A stretch of 64,000 nucleotides of DNA, taken from NCBI GenBank assembly GCA_946965045.2, contig OX337237.1:1116001-1180000 (forward strand), given 5' to 3'. The notes below the pieces were generated by a model. The model was not told the DNA's origin, did not search any database, and worked only from the letters and a program-made list of their open reading frames with translations. Position numbers and translations under genes: made by a program. Shown here one piece after another: positions 31,718 to 42,500 of this stretch (positions are counted from its first letter, which is position 1; each line of letters opens with the position of its first letter). This DNA is from Epithemia pelagica (lineage: Eukaryota; Bacillariophyta; Bacillariophyceae; Surirellales; Surirellaceae).

Positions 31718-33268
31718 ATGGCGCTCGACACACTGCAACGACCGGTCGTAGCAAGGCCGTCGTCCCTGATGACACAAGATGCGGTACCATCACCCAAACA
31801 ATCGTCCTCGCAACCATCACCACCACCGTCGGCATTGCGTCGTCGTCCCCTGGCCAAACCCAAGCAGGTTCGAATTCAACTTCCCCCTTCCGCCTTGGCA
31901 GCAGCAGCAGCCTATCATTTGGCCGCGACCGATTGTAGTACCGATAATAATACTACGACGACAAACACCTTGGTGTGGGTCCCACCGATACGAATCCACG
32001 CCATGCGCAAACCCAAAAAACACAAACAGAAGAACAACAAGAAGAAAAAGGCTAAAAAGGACAACAAGGAGAAGGACACTATCACCCCTTCTCTTGCCAA
32101 CAGTAAAAAGGACATCAACGAGAAGGACACGACCACCAACACCGCTACCAAGACGACACCGTGTGCTTTGACTCCACCCGCCAGTTGTATCCCTGGGGTG
32201 GTGGAGGAACCACCCTCCGAGACGACGAGTGGGACGACGTCCGTGGCCATTCCCATTCCTCCCTCGCCCGAGCCCCGAGCGTTTTCGGTTTCTCCATCGC
32301 CCCCACCAACCACCAGCACAATCACCACAACAACACGTGCGCCGCATCCGGTTCGCATGCCATCGGCCTGGGAACGAGATCAACGACACAAACAACAAGA
32401 GGAACAACGTTTGGCCCAGTATCGGGAACTTGTCATGTTTCACCGCATTTATCAACATCGTCGTCGTGGTCGATCGCGTCCCTTTGGGGGCGAATCGTCC
32501 CAGGACCATCACCAGGTCACTCCCCACAACCACGCTCTGCTTCGGTCCTTGATGCAGGCACAACATTCCTCCCAGCATCATCATCATCATCAACAACAAC
32601 AACAACAACAACAACAACAAGCAGTGTTGCCCCCGCCACCCGCAACGGCAACCACCACACCACCACCAACCACCATGGTCCCACCTCTTTGGCCTCGTCC
32701 CCGTCGGATCCCCCCTCCTCCATCATCCACCAATAAGAATCATCGAGCACCGGCTCCCCTTCCCTCGGTGGTATGGGTCGATCCGCCCCATTCCACCACC
32801 GATCCGGATCCCGGAACGACACCACTTGGGGCCGACACGAGTATTTCCACCACCACGCCGAATCGCATCCCCACCGCGAATACCACTCGCATCACTGCTG
32901 TGCCCCATTCGATGACTTGCGACACGGGCACGGACCATGGTCCCCCCGGCAAGTACCAAAATATCTTGTCCATTCCCTCCGTGCCCTCCTGCTCCACACG
33001 GGCGACCTCAACAGCTACTGGTTCCATTTCGGCAACGACAACAACGGCGGGATGGGGCCCCGTACTGGCGCACCCCTCGCTTCCTCCCGTTTCGTGGACC
33101 ACCACTGGGGCATCTGGAACGACGACCATGGCCAATCCCAACCATTCGTGGAGGACGTCATCGTCGTCGTTGACGGTTCCCTGGACACCCAGTGGATACG
33201 AAATTACCACGGCACCAACCAGTTTGGTGTATTCCGAATTGGATGGTGTCTTTCAGTTGGACTTGTAG
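31718..33268 (+). CDS. Hypothetical low-complexity protein
   Basis: Single exon, 516 residues, ATG at 31718 in a good context (cccaccATGg). The product has a Lys-rich basic segment (about residues 95-130), Pro/Thr/Ser-rich disorder, and a central charged helical block (AWERDQRHKQQEEQRLAQYR then MFHRIYQHRRRGRSR, about residues 215-255). A His-Gln run and further Pro/Thr disorder to the end follow. The charged block is the most protein-like part and decides the frame against the overlapping plus-strand frames at 32161-32736 and 32773-33486. No known domain. The basic segments could direct it to the nucleus, which is only inference. Confidence 0.55.
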   Translation: MALDTLQRPVVARPSSLMTQDAVPSPKQSSSQPSPPPSALRRRPLAKPKQVRIQLPPSALAAAAAYHLAATDCSTDNNTTTTNTLVWVPPIRIHAMRKPKKHKQKNNKKKKAKKDNKEKDTITPSLANSKKDINEKDTTTNTATKTTPCALTPPASCIPGVVEEPPSETTSGTTSVAIPIPPSPEPRAFSVSPSPPPTTSTITTTTRAPHPVRMPSAWERDQRHKQQEEQRLAQYRELVMFHRIYQHRRRGRSRPFGGESSQDHHQVTPHNHALLRSLMQAQHSSQHHHHHQQQQQQQQQQAVLPPPPATATTTPPPTTMVPPLWPRPRRIPPPPSSTNKNHRAPAPLPSVVWVDPPHSTTDPDPGTTPLGADTSISTTTPNRIPTANTTRITAVPHSMTCDTGTDHGPPGKYQNILSIPSVPSCSTRATSTATGSISATTTTAGWGPVLAHPSLPPVSWTTTGASGTTTMANPNHSWRTSSSSLTVPWTPSGYEITTAPTSLVYSELDGVFQLDL

Positions 33269-33320
33269 TAGTAGTAGAAGTGGCGTGTTCAAAGAAACGA
33301 GGACGAGTGGACGCATCCGT

Positions 33321-33354
<34 letters not shown>

Positions 33355-33939
33355 CAGGATCATGATTACACATTTTTCGTTCTCGATTTTGTGGCCCGTT
33401 TTTTGTTTTACATGTTTGGCGTTTGGGAATCTACACGACCGTCGACCCTTGATGGTCCTTCCCACATGACGCATCCTCCGGATTGAGAGAGAGACAAGAC
33501 CGTTTTTGGCTAGCTAGCTAGCTATATCTATACAACGATTCCTCCAAGCAAGATTGCATACTAACAACTAAAGGCACTATTCATTCAATGTTGCTCCAAC
33601 AACAACAAAATAGATTGAATGAATCCTCCGTTTGGGCAGGAGAACTACCCCCAAGAGTCGTTGTTGTTGCTTTCGTGTTCCATATCGTCTGGGGGAATAG
33701 TGTCCGTCTTCAAAAGCATGGCATCTCTTGGACGCCTTTGCCGTAGGTATAGAGAGAATGAGTCTCCTTGCGCTAGGAGTACTATGGTCGTATCAATGGG
33801 AATTCTCCAATTGTCGGAGAACAAATGCTTTCAAGAGAATGCGTGTATACTAATAGTAACTAATAGTAGCTCTGGGATATATATGTATCATGACTGGTTC
33901 TTTACTTTTGTGGTTGTGATCTCATCATCATCATCATCA
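33269..33939. other. Convergent intergenic gap with simple repeats
   Basis: Holds a (TCA)n tract at about 33322-33353, a GCTA repeat near 33510-33525 and a second (ATC)n tract near 33926-33945. No gene supported. Confidence 0.5.
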
Positions 33940-35664
33940 TCATGAGTCTTTGGTGGGTGATGGAAGGACCCAACAGGCGGCATGATTCCATCCCGCACTG
34001 ACTCGTACGACTGGTTTGGTATCCTGAGCAAGGTTTGATGTTGTAAAGTCCATGGGAATGCGAGTGGCTTGATGCAATCGGGAAATGGTGGATCCCTGTC
34101 CCAAGACACCATTGGTTTTGACGGAACTATTGGTCGTGGTCGTTGTACTTCGACCACTGGCCCCTCGTCGTCGTGGGGCAATGCCCCACGAATAGACATG
34201 ACCCTCGTGATCGACCGCCAAGGTATAATCTTCGCCACACGCCACTTGGACCATGTTGGACAGGTTGGTCGTCGTGGTTGTCGAGTCCTTGTTGGTCTTG
34301 TCGTCATGGTCGTCGGTTCCGTCCACAACAAAGGGTACGGGTGTGGGATCGTAATGCAAGGACATGCCCCAATAATAGGCCTGTCCTTGTGCCGTCAAAC
34401 AGGCGGCATGGGAATGTCCGGCATGCATTTGGACAATGCGTTGATTGGATCCTTGTCCCACCCATTCATCCGTCGGTACCGGTTCGGGTACCGCTTGCAT
34501 GGCATAAATATCCACGGCCAAGCCCAATCCGGTGCCCAATTGACCCTTGTGATTGCGACCCCACGAATACAGGACGCCTTGTTCCGTCAAGGCCAGAGTA
34601 AAGGATTTGCCCGTGGAAAGGGACGTGACACGACTGGCGGTGGTCAAGACTTCGACGGGTTCCAAATACAATTGATCGGTGGTTTCAAAATTGCCCAATC
34701 GACCATAGGAACCGGCACCGGTCGTCAAGACTTCTCCTTCGGTCGTCAAGACAGTCATGTGCAATTCTCCCACCTGTACTTGATCGACCAAACATCCATC
34801 TTCCACCAAGGATTCGACCAAGGTGGGCGTCAGCAATCGATTGGTACTGGCATTGGTCGTCGTAGTATTCGAGGCATCCGACAGGGTTCCTCCCTGTCCC
34901 AACCATCCCATTCCCGTCGTAAAGGCCGATCCTCCAAATCCCATGGTATACAAATCGCCTTGCGTATCCACCACGGCCGCACTGTGCACCCCAAAACTCA
35001 CTTGCCGAATGCCCGTCCCATGCGGCAATTCCAACCGGGTCGGTTCCGTGACGGGATTGGCATGACCCACTCCCAATTGTCCATGCTTGTTGTCTCCCAT
35101 GACAAAGCACTGGCCATTGGTAAAGAGCCAGGCCGTTTCCGTGGGACCACATACCACGTCGCACAAGGTACTCCCATCCGTGGGCACCCACGACGACTGC
35201 CGTGTCCAATCCACCGCCGTGGGCACCGTCAGGACTGATTCCGAGGCATGACTGTCCGGCTTGAGCAATTTGGTATTGCCATCGTCCATCCCCCACATGT
35301 ACAACCGGGGTTGTTGTTCGGCAGCAGCATCAGTGGGTGCGGAGGATTCGGTGGCGGCTGCTGTCGCCGACGAAAAGGTACGACGCGGGAATCCGTCTGG
35401 TCCCACACCACGAAACAGAGTGCATTGTGATGATGGTGGTTGTGGTGCCAGAAGAGTCCCCATTCGGGGTCTCCACGAAACGGCGGCTCGTCCATAATGC
35501 TTCATCCGACAACTGGAATGATACGTTCGGGCGAGACACGACAGTTTGTTGCTTCTTCTTGGTATGGCAGGACTGCGACCACTCCCAAACAGTGTCGTGG
35601 AACCCGTGGACCACACGAGACGCGAGGAGGATGAAGACGACGACGACAACAACGACGACGACAT
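33940..35664 (-). CDS. RCC1-repeat beta-propeller protein with mitochondrial-type leader
   Basis: The 574-residue product starts at the ATG at 35664 (the frame extends five codons further to a non-ATG). Residues 1-110 are Ser/Arg-rich without acidic residues (RLVWSTGSTTLFGSGRS, RRTFSSA), as in mitochondrial presequences. From about residue 120 there are seven or so RCC1 blades with the usual G-x-x-x-x-G-Q-L-G and h-x-x-G-x-x-H-(S/T) signs: VMGDNKHGQLGVGH, VSFGVHSAAV, TMGFGGSAF, GAGSYGRLG, YSWGRNHKGQLGTG, MHAGHSHAACL, VACGEDYTLAV and VSAGWNHAACWV. RCC1 proteins include exchange factors and, in mitochondria, RCC1L-type translation or GTPase partners. The leader favours the latter, but this is inference. 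Thr- and Ser-rich insertions lie between blades. Confidence 0.8.
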   Translation of the reverse strand: MSSSLLSSSSSSSSRLVWSTGSTTLFGSGRSPAIPRRSNKLSCLARTYHSSCRMKHYGRAAVSWRPRMGTLLAPQPPSSQCTLFRGVGPDGFPRRTFSSATAAATESSAPTDAAAEQQPRLYMWGMDDGNTKLLKPDSHASESVLTVPTAVDWTRQSSWVPTDGSTLCDVVCGPTETAWLFTNGQCFVMGDNKHGQLGVGHANPVTEPTRLELPHGTGIRQVSFGVHSAAVVDTQGDLYTMGFGGSAFTTGMGWLGQGGTLSDASNTTTTNASTNRLLTPTLVESLVEDGCLVDQVQVGELHMTVLTTEGEVLTTGAGSYGRLGNFETTDQLYLEPVEVLTTASRVTSLSTGKSFTLALTEQGVLYSWGRNHKGQLGTGLGLAVDIYAMQAVPEPVPTDEWVGQGSNQRIVQMHAGHSHAACLTAQGQAYYWGMSLHYDPTPVPFVVDGTDDHDDKTNKDSTTTTTNLSNMVQVACGEDYTLAVDHEGHVYSWGIAPRRRGASGRSTTTTTNSSVKTNGVLGQGSTISRLHQATRIPMDFTTSNLAQDTKPVVRVSAGWNHAACWVLPSPTKDS

Positions 35665-36532
35665 GGTGGGAGAATCCAATCAAGAAGAACTGGAATTGTG
35701 TGTGTCGGAGAGAGAGCAACAAGACAAGTCTTTTCTTGTGTGATCCAAACTGGAGTCTTGGTGGTTGTTGCTGCTGACTGTGCTAGCGGTAACTGTTGAA
35801 TGCTTGTCTCGCAGTCGATGATCCGATTCGGAGACCAAACGAAAAGGAAGGGAGCAACAGAGGAAGATCCAAATCTCTGTTCTTTGTGTGTCTCATGGTC
35901 TCGATCGTCGTGGTCTGTCCGCTGCCAGCTAGGAGTAATAGAGGACCTATGTGTCCATACGACTCTATCGTCTATTGAGTTGATCGAGAGTATAGCTTCG
36001 TCGCTTTGTGTGTTTAGAAAAGATTGGCAAACTCAGGGCTACTAAGGGCAAACCACAAACAATGGCTCCTCCCAGGGACCGTTGTTTCGGGGAAGATGGA
36101 CTAGAGTGACGATTCAACAGATTCTTGAGACAAGAATTATGGCTGTCTTCGAATGTAATCAAGAGAGTGTATGCTGTCCTCCTCCAATGAGAGAAATAAT
36201 GTGGGTTGTGTGGAATTCCTATCGATGCTATGGTTTGTTCGATTGCTTTTCACTTCACTTCTTATTTTGTTTTGGTTATAACTACTAAATGGGGTAAATC
36301 TCGTTTCGTTTGTCAATCTTTTTCACATGCAATGTCGTTCTTTCGTTTTTGTTTTTTTCAATATCAATTTTTGGTTTCGTTTCAATATCATTTTCATTTC
36401 ATTTCTTTCATCATTATCATCTTCATTTCTTTCATCATTATCATTTTCATTTCATTCATCAGTTTCATTTCATTTCTTTCGAATGTGTCAGTGGCAGCCC
36501 ATTTCTGAGTCTCACTGTGAGTCTGCTGCTGC
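35665..36532. other. Intergenic region with an AT-rich repeat
   Basis: Between two minus-strand genes. It holds about three degenerate copies of a 24-base TTTCATCATTATCATTTTCA-type unit at 36401-36480, just downstream of the stop codon of the giant gene. Nothing else recognised. Confidence 0.4.
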
Positions 36533-39500
36533 TTAGAGGTGCAAGCTGCTTCCAAAACTTCCCAAGGTACCGCTTCCCACACAGGGTCCACAGTAATCCT
36601 TGGTGTAAAAGCGCAAGACTTCACTATCGGCTTCGGGGATACAAAAGGTTTGATATCCCAAACGAGCACTGAAATGGCACACATGGACAAAGTCCGCACC
36701 ACCTTCGCAAGGAAAGTCGCGGGCCAAACAATAGTACGTTTCCGTATTGGGTTCGCTGACGGGAGCGGGCATGGTCGGAGCGGAATCGCCGTCGTCGTCG
36801 GACGCCAAGAGACGCGAATGAGTACATTGGTCGACGAGGGCATCGCTCAAAATAGCAAACCAATCGGGATTGGTTTTCGTGTACACCAAGGAAATCACAA
36901 CACCGATTTCGGAGTCATGGTCCACGGGGAAGGAGATGGAAATCTTAAAGGCAGTCAATCTATTGGCAATGTCTCCGCCTTGGAAGGTCACAAAGACTCC
37001 AAAACCGCCGCCTCCCACGCGATGATCCACTTCACTGACTTCTGTTCCCAACTTCAATCCAAACATCTCGTCATTCACCTACAAACAAACAAAAAGTCAA
37101 TTCAAAACGACGGGTGAGTCCAATCTCCCTCTCACACACAAACTATACACGACACGACACACATCCACCATCCCTCCAAACGCCGACACTCTACTTACAC
37201 CCAAATCCAATGGGACATTGGATCCCTCGACGGCCAGCAGAATATCAAACCTGGCAATACCGTGTACGTCACCCATCCAGACATTCTTGCTGATCGAGCC
37301 GCCGTCATCCATTCCAAAGCGTCCCAAGGAATGCGTGTACGTTTTACTTCCCACATCCATACCGATTGGGTATGTCGTAGCCAAGGTCCAACCGTGTTCG
37401 TTGGAAACCGATTCAAAGGTATGTTCCTGCACATCATCCGAGCAACTCGAGTAGGCTTTGAGCACCATATTCGAAATACCAAAGTCGGCATGCGAAGCCA
37501 AGAAACCAAACGTGAGTCTACCCACGAAAGCGTATTGGGCAACAGGAATGACAATGGTCAAATGATTCTCCGTGAGAGAAGACGAGAAGATGCCAAACTT
37601 GAGATGTTCCGGGTGTTCCCAAAAAACTCCAAAGTCCGTCAGGCTGCTGTCCAACTCAAACAGAGGGCCATAGAGGTCGTTTCCAATACGGAAGCTTAGC
37701 TTTCCAATGGAATCTGCTGTCAACTCATGCAAATCAAGTTTCAGCTCCAAATGCAACGCGGAAGAGGGTACTTTGATCGTCGTGGAAACTTCAATTTCAT
37801 TCTTAATCTTCAATACATGTTGACCATTAAAGGTCTCTTCAGTTGCAAAGAGCAAAGAATCAACGGGTAGGATGTTCCAATCAGGATGATCGAGAGTTGG
37901 GCAGTCTGGTGTACACGGAATGTTGAAATGTACTTTGATACCGTATCCACCCGCTTGTTTCTCGTGTTTCTCGGCACACTCCGAAGGCAGATCATCCTTG
38001 TACATTTCCGAAAAGAACTCATCAAAAACATAAACATCTCCTGAAGCAACTCCTCCCACACATTGCACGACAAATGGCTGAGGCAAGTCTCCAGATGGGA
38101 TGCCGTAGAATCCGGGGCACTCTTCGTCATGATTTACGAGCACCTGGCAAACATTGTCCGTCCAGATTTGTCTCACTGAAATAGTAACGTTGTCAGCTGT
38201 GACTGTGTCAATAACGATAACGTCGTTATAGTCAGCAGGTGTCGTAACCGGTGTAACTGGGCATGAATCACACATGGCATAGACTTCAACGTCTGTTGCA
38301 AACACTGTATCCTTGAAAGATTGGAACCCAAGCTTGAAGACTTCACTAAAGCTGGTAGGAGGTACAACCACTTTGACCCTGCACATGCCATTTGAGGGAC
38401 AGGTCACGCTCACTTGAATGCCTTTGTGTAGCATATGCAAGTCATCTTTCTCGCTGGGACTGAAGTGTCCCAGGTTCAGGCCAAGGTCGTCACCGACCAA
38501 GACGACCAGTTCACCTGCATTCTCCTCGTTCACAACAAACTCAGCAACGACTGTGCCTGTACCTTCGGGCAATATATACGATTTAACAGTTGTGTTGACG
38601 CCATGTTCTTTTTCTTCGAAGAAATTCCACCCAAAAGTTGTTTTCGTAACAACTGTGTCGCATACATCCATTACTGGAGCACACTGGGGTGGTCCATACG
38701 AGCAAGGAACAAGGAAGGTGTACTTGTTCCCTTGGACATCTCCGACCTCACAAGATGTCGGGAAATCGGCTAAACCGTCCTCCATAAATTCAGGATCATG
38801 AACCCAAACTGAAATAGTTGCCATGCCGTCAAAGCATTGGGCTGTGTGCAATCTTGTGTCACCCGCATCCAAGCTATGATGAGGTTCACAATTGGTATAC
38901 GTCTCAACATCAGGGAGTTTTGAGGCGATTGACAAAACACACAAGGTATCGTTCTTGAATGCTTGAATCACCTCGACAGTGACGAACGTCTCGTTCAGTG
39001 AAACAATTGAAACGGGAAGGAAATCCAGAGGGAACGTGTACGGTTCCTCCGCAGTTACTTCGATCGCTGGACAAGATGTCGGGCTTGACGTCGGAGTTTC
39101 GGTAGGACCAAATGTAGGACCCATGGTTGGGCCTGCCGTAGGACCCATAGTTGGGCCTGCCGTAGGACCCATAGTTGGGCCTGCCGTAGGACCCATGGTC
39201 GGGCCTGCCGAAGGACTTGTCGTAGGACCCATTGTTGGGCCTGCCGTAGGACCCATTGTTGGGACGGATGTTGGACTCGCTGTCGGAGCACTACACATGG
39301 CATAGACTTCAACGTCTGTTGCAAACACTGTATCCTTGAAAGATTGGAACCCAAGCTTGAAGACTTCACTAAAGCTGGTAGGAGGTACAACCACTTTGAT
39401 CCTGCACATGCCATTTGAGGGACAGGTCACGCTCACTTGAATGCCTTTGTGTAGCATATGCAAGTCATCTTTCTCGCTGGGACTGAAGTGTCCCAGGTTC

Positions 39501-42500
39501 AGGCCAAGGTCGTCACCGACCAGGACGACCAGTTCACCTGCATTCTCCTCGTTCACAACAAACTCAGCAACGACTGTGCCTGTACCTTCGGGCAATATAT
39601 ACGATTTAACAGTTGTGTTGACGCCATGTTCTTTTTCTTCGAAGAAATTCCACCCAAAAGTTGTTTTCGTAACAACTGTGTCGCATACATCCATTACTGG
39701 AGCACACTGGGGTGGTCCATACGAGCAAGGAACAAGGAAGGTGTACTTGTTCCCTTGGACATCTCCGACCTCACAAGATGTCGGGAAATCGGCTAAACCG
39801 TCCTCCATAAGTTCAGGATCATGAACCCAAACTGAAATAGTTGCCATGCCGTCAAAGCATTGGGCTGTGTGCAATCTTGTGTCACCCGCATCCAAGCTAT
39901 GATGAGGTTCACAATTGGTATACGTCTCAACATCAGGGAGTTTTGAGGCGATTGACAAAACACACAAGGTATCGTTCTTGAATGCTTGAATCACCTCGAC
40001 AGTGACGAACGTCTCGTTCAGTGAAACAATTGAAACGGGAAGGAAATCCAGAGGGAACGTGTACGGTTCCTCCGCAGTTACTTCGATCTCTGGACAAGAT
40101 GTCGGGCTTGACGTCGGAGTTTCGGTAGGACCAAATGTAGGACCCATGGTTGGGCCTGCCGTAGGACCCATAGTTGGGCCTGCCGTAGGACCCATGGTCG
40201 GGCCTGCCGTAGGACTTGTCGTAGGACCCATTGTTGGGCCTGCCGTAGGACCCATTGTTGGGACGGATGTTGGACTCGCTGTCGGAGCACTCATGGGCGA
40301 GGCCGTTGGGCCAGCGGTTGGACCTCCGGTTGGTAGTGAAGTGGGAGGAGATGTGGGAGCTTCGAACGGGGAAGTAGTTGGACTGCTGGTTGTGCTTGAT
40401 GGATCAATGTCATCCGGCGTCGGTTCATTCGTCGGGACTGTGGTAGGGACCATTGTCGGGTTACTTGTTGAGACAACCGGAGAACTAGTTGGAATTTCAT
40501 CATCACAAAGAATGTACGCTGTCACATGAGCAAGCCCGGCACTTTTACCCGTAAGATCTCCATCGTAGTTACGAATGTAAAGCCCGAAAGTAAAGGAGCC
40601 ACTCTTGAAGACGACGTTGGGGACGATAAGGGTAACTTTCATTTCTCTCATGTGGTTCATGTCGCTGTTATCATCGCCATGGTTCATATGGTTGATTTCA
40701 TCGCCATGGTTCATATGGTTGTTTCCGTCACCATGGCTCATATGCTTGTTTCCATCGCCATGGTTATGCTCTACAGGCTCCGCAGGTTCAACAGGCTCAA
40801 CAGTCACCCAAACAGCAACGGTTTCGTCTTTACTCCTGGCAAACCTTGGCTCAGGCATCAGATCGAGTTGAAAAACGAAATTGCCCACACGCGCAAGAAT
40901 CTCATCAGGTCTGCCATGAGATGGATAAAAGACAGTGAAAGTCATTTTCATGGATTCAATTCCTTCTGGAGCAGGGTAGTCTCGGTATGTTTCGGGAGAG
41001 TGCTTATCAAGGAGCAAAAAGCTACCAGTTTCAAGTCTTCCGCCTTTGAACGGACCGACCGTAGTCTCCAAATGATCATGGATGCTTTTGGGTGTATAGT
41101 CAACACAATTTTCTTGCATAGGAACTGGACAATCAGGATTAGGACCAAGACATGGGATACGATACTTGTATGCTTCAGTGGGTAAGTCTGGAGCAATGAG
41201 GTTACATTCGTCTGGTATATCGAGATGATCTGGAAGTAAACCAGAAACTTCGTCACGGATAAAAAGCTTAATGATGACTTCACCATCCTTGCATTTCGCA
41301 TTGAATTCATCACTCTTCCAACCAAAGTTCACATTTCTCTTATCCGGGCAAACATACTCGTCATCCCCTTCATGAAAGTGAACTGCCAGTTCACAAAGAG
41401 AAATATCATTCCATGGTTGCCTCACAGTAAAAGTGACGGTGTCATTGCCAACGCTTAACACTTCGATCGGATTCTCCCGTGGAGGTGACGTGTAATTGTA
41501 GTCGATTAATTCCGCTTCATACAACGGACAGGCGGTCGGGGAAGATGTTGGAACCTGCGTAGGCGATTCCGTTGGTGTGGCTGTAGGAGTTGAAGTTGGA
41601 CCCGCGGTTGGTGTGGCTGTAGGAGACGAAGTTGGACCTGAAGTCGGAACGCCAGTCGGAGAAGCTGTGGGGTTTCCAGTAGGCATCGACGTCGGTGGTT
41701 CAGTTGTTGGGTAAAGCTGTGCGTTCCCTTTGCCTGAGGGAGCAGGGGAACTGTCGTCACAGTAATAAATGCTGTCGAGGGCTGCACCTCCGTACAGCTT
41801 CACCTCAACTACAGTAACATGTCGTAAATCAATATGGATCTTACCATCTCCCTCTCTCGTAAAATTCGTGATTGTGCCATCCACTTGAGTCACGACAACT
41901 TCCACTTTTTCCGAGACATCCACAACTTCAACGTATTCGATAACATCAATAACTGGATCATTCGTGATTGTAATAACACCATTATCCTTGCGACTACCGT
42001 TTTCTTGAACAGTAGCAACAAAACCACCGTCTGCCCCTTCTTCCGCGATGGGGACTCGATGTTTGCCATTTGTTGTCATCTGGAGATCCAAACCCCAAAT
42101 GACATCTCCTGCTTCAGTGTCCTTTACCTCCGTGGCATTTTTGGATGGGTTAGACTTTGTCGTCATCGAAAAGTCCTCCCTCTTCGAGTCAACACAAAAC
42201 ATAGTGGGAGAGGCAGTCGGAACCTCTGTTGGGCTTTGTGTAGGGCTTGATGTGGGTTCAGAGGTCGGCGATTCCGTTGGAGACGAAGTCGGACCACTAG
42301 TCGGAGGCGAAGTAGGACTTGCCGTAGGACCATCAGTCGGAGACTCAGTTGGGAGCGATGTAGGACCAACAGTTGGAGGGGAAGTTGGACTTGCCGTAGG
42401 ACCATCAGTCGGTGGCTCAGTTGGAGACGAAGTCGGACCACCAGTGGGGGGCGAAGTAGGACTTGCCGTGGGACCATCGGTCGGTGGTTCAGTTGGAGAC

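Noticed and set aside
32773-33486. A 237-residue plus-strand frame with a hydrophobic segment
   Set aside because: Overlaps the 516-residue frame; the charged helical block upstream supports the latter, and no splice site convincingly joins the two.
34069-35238. A 389-residue plus-strand frame opposite the RCC1 gene
   Set aside because: Shadow; the RCC1 blades are clearly on the minus strand.
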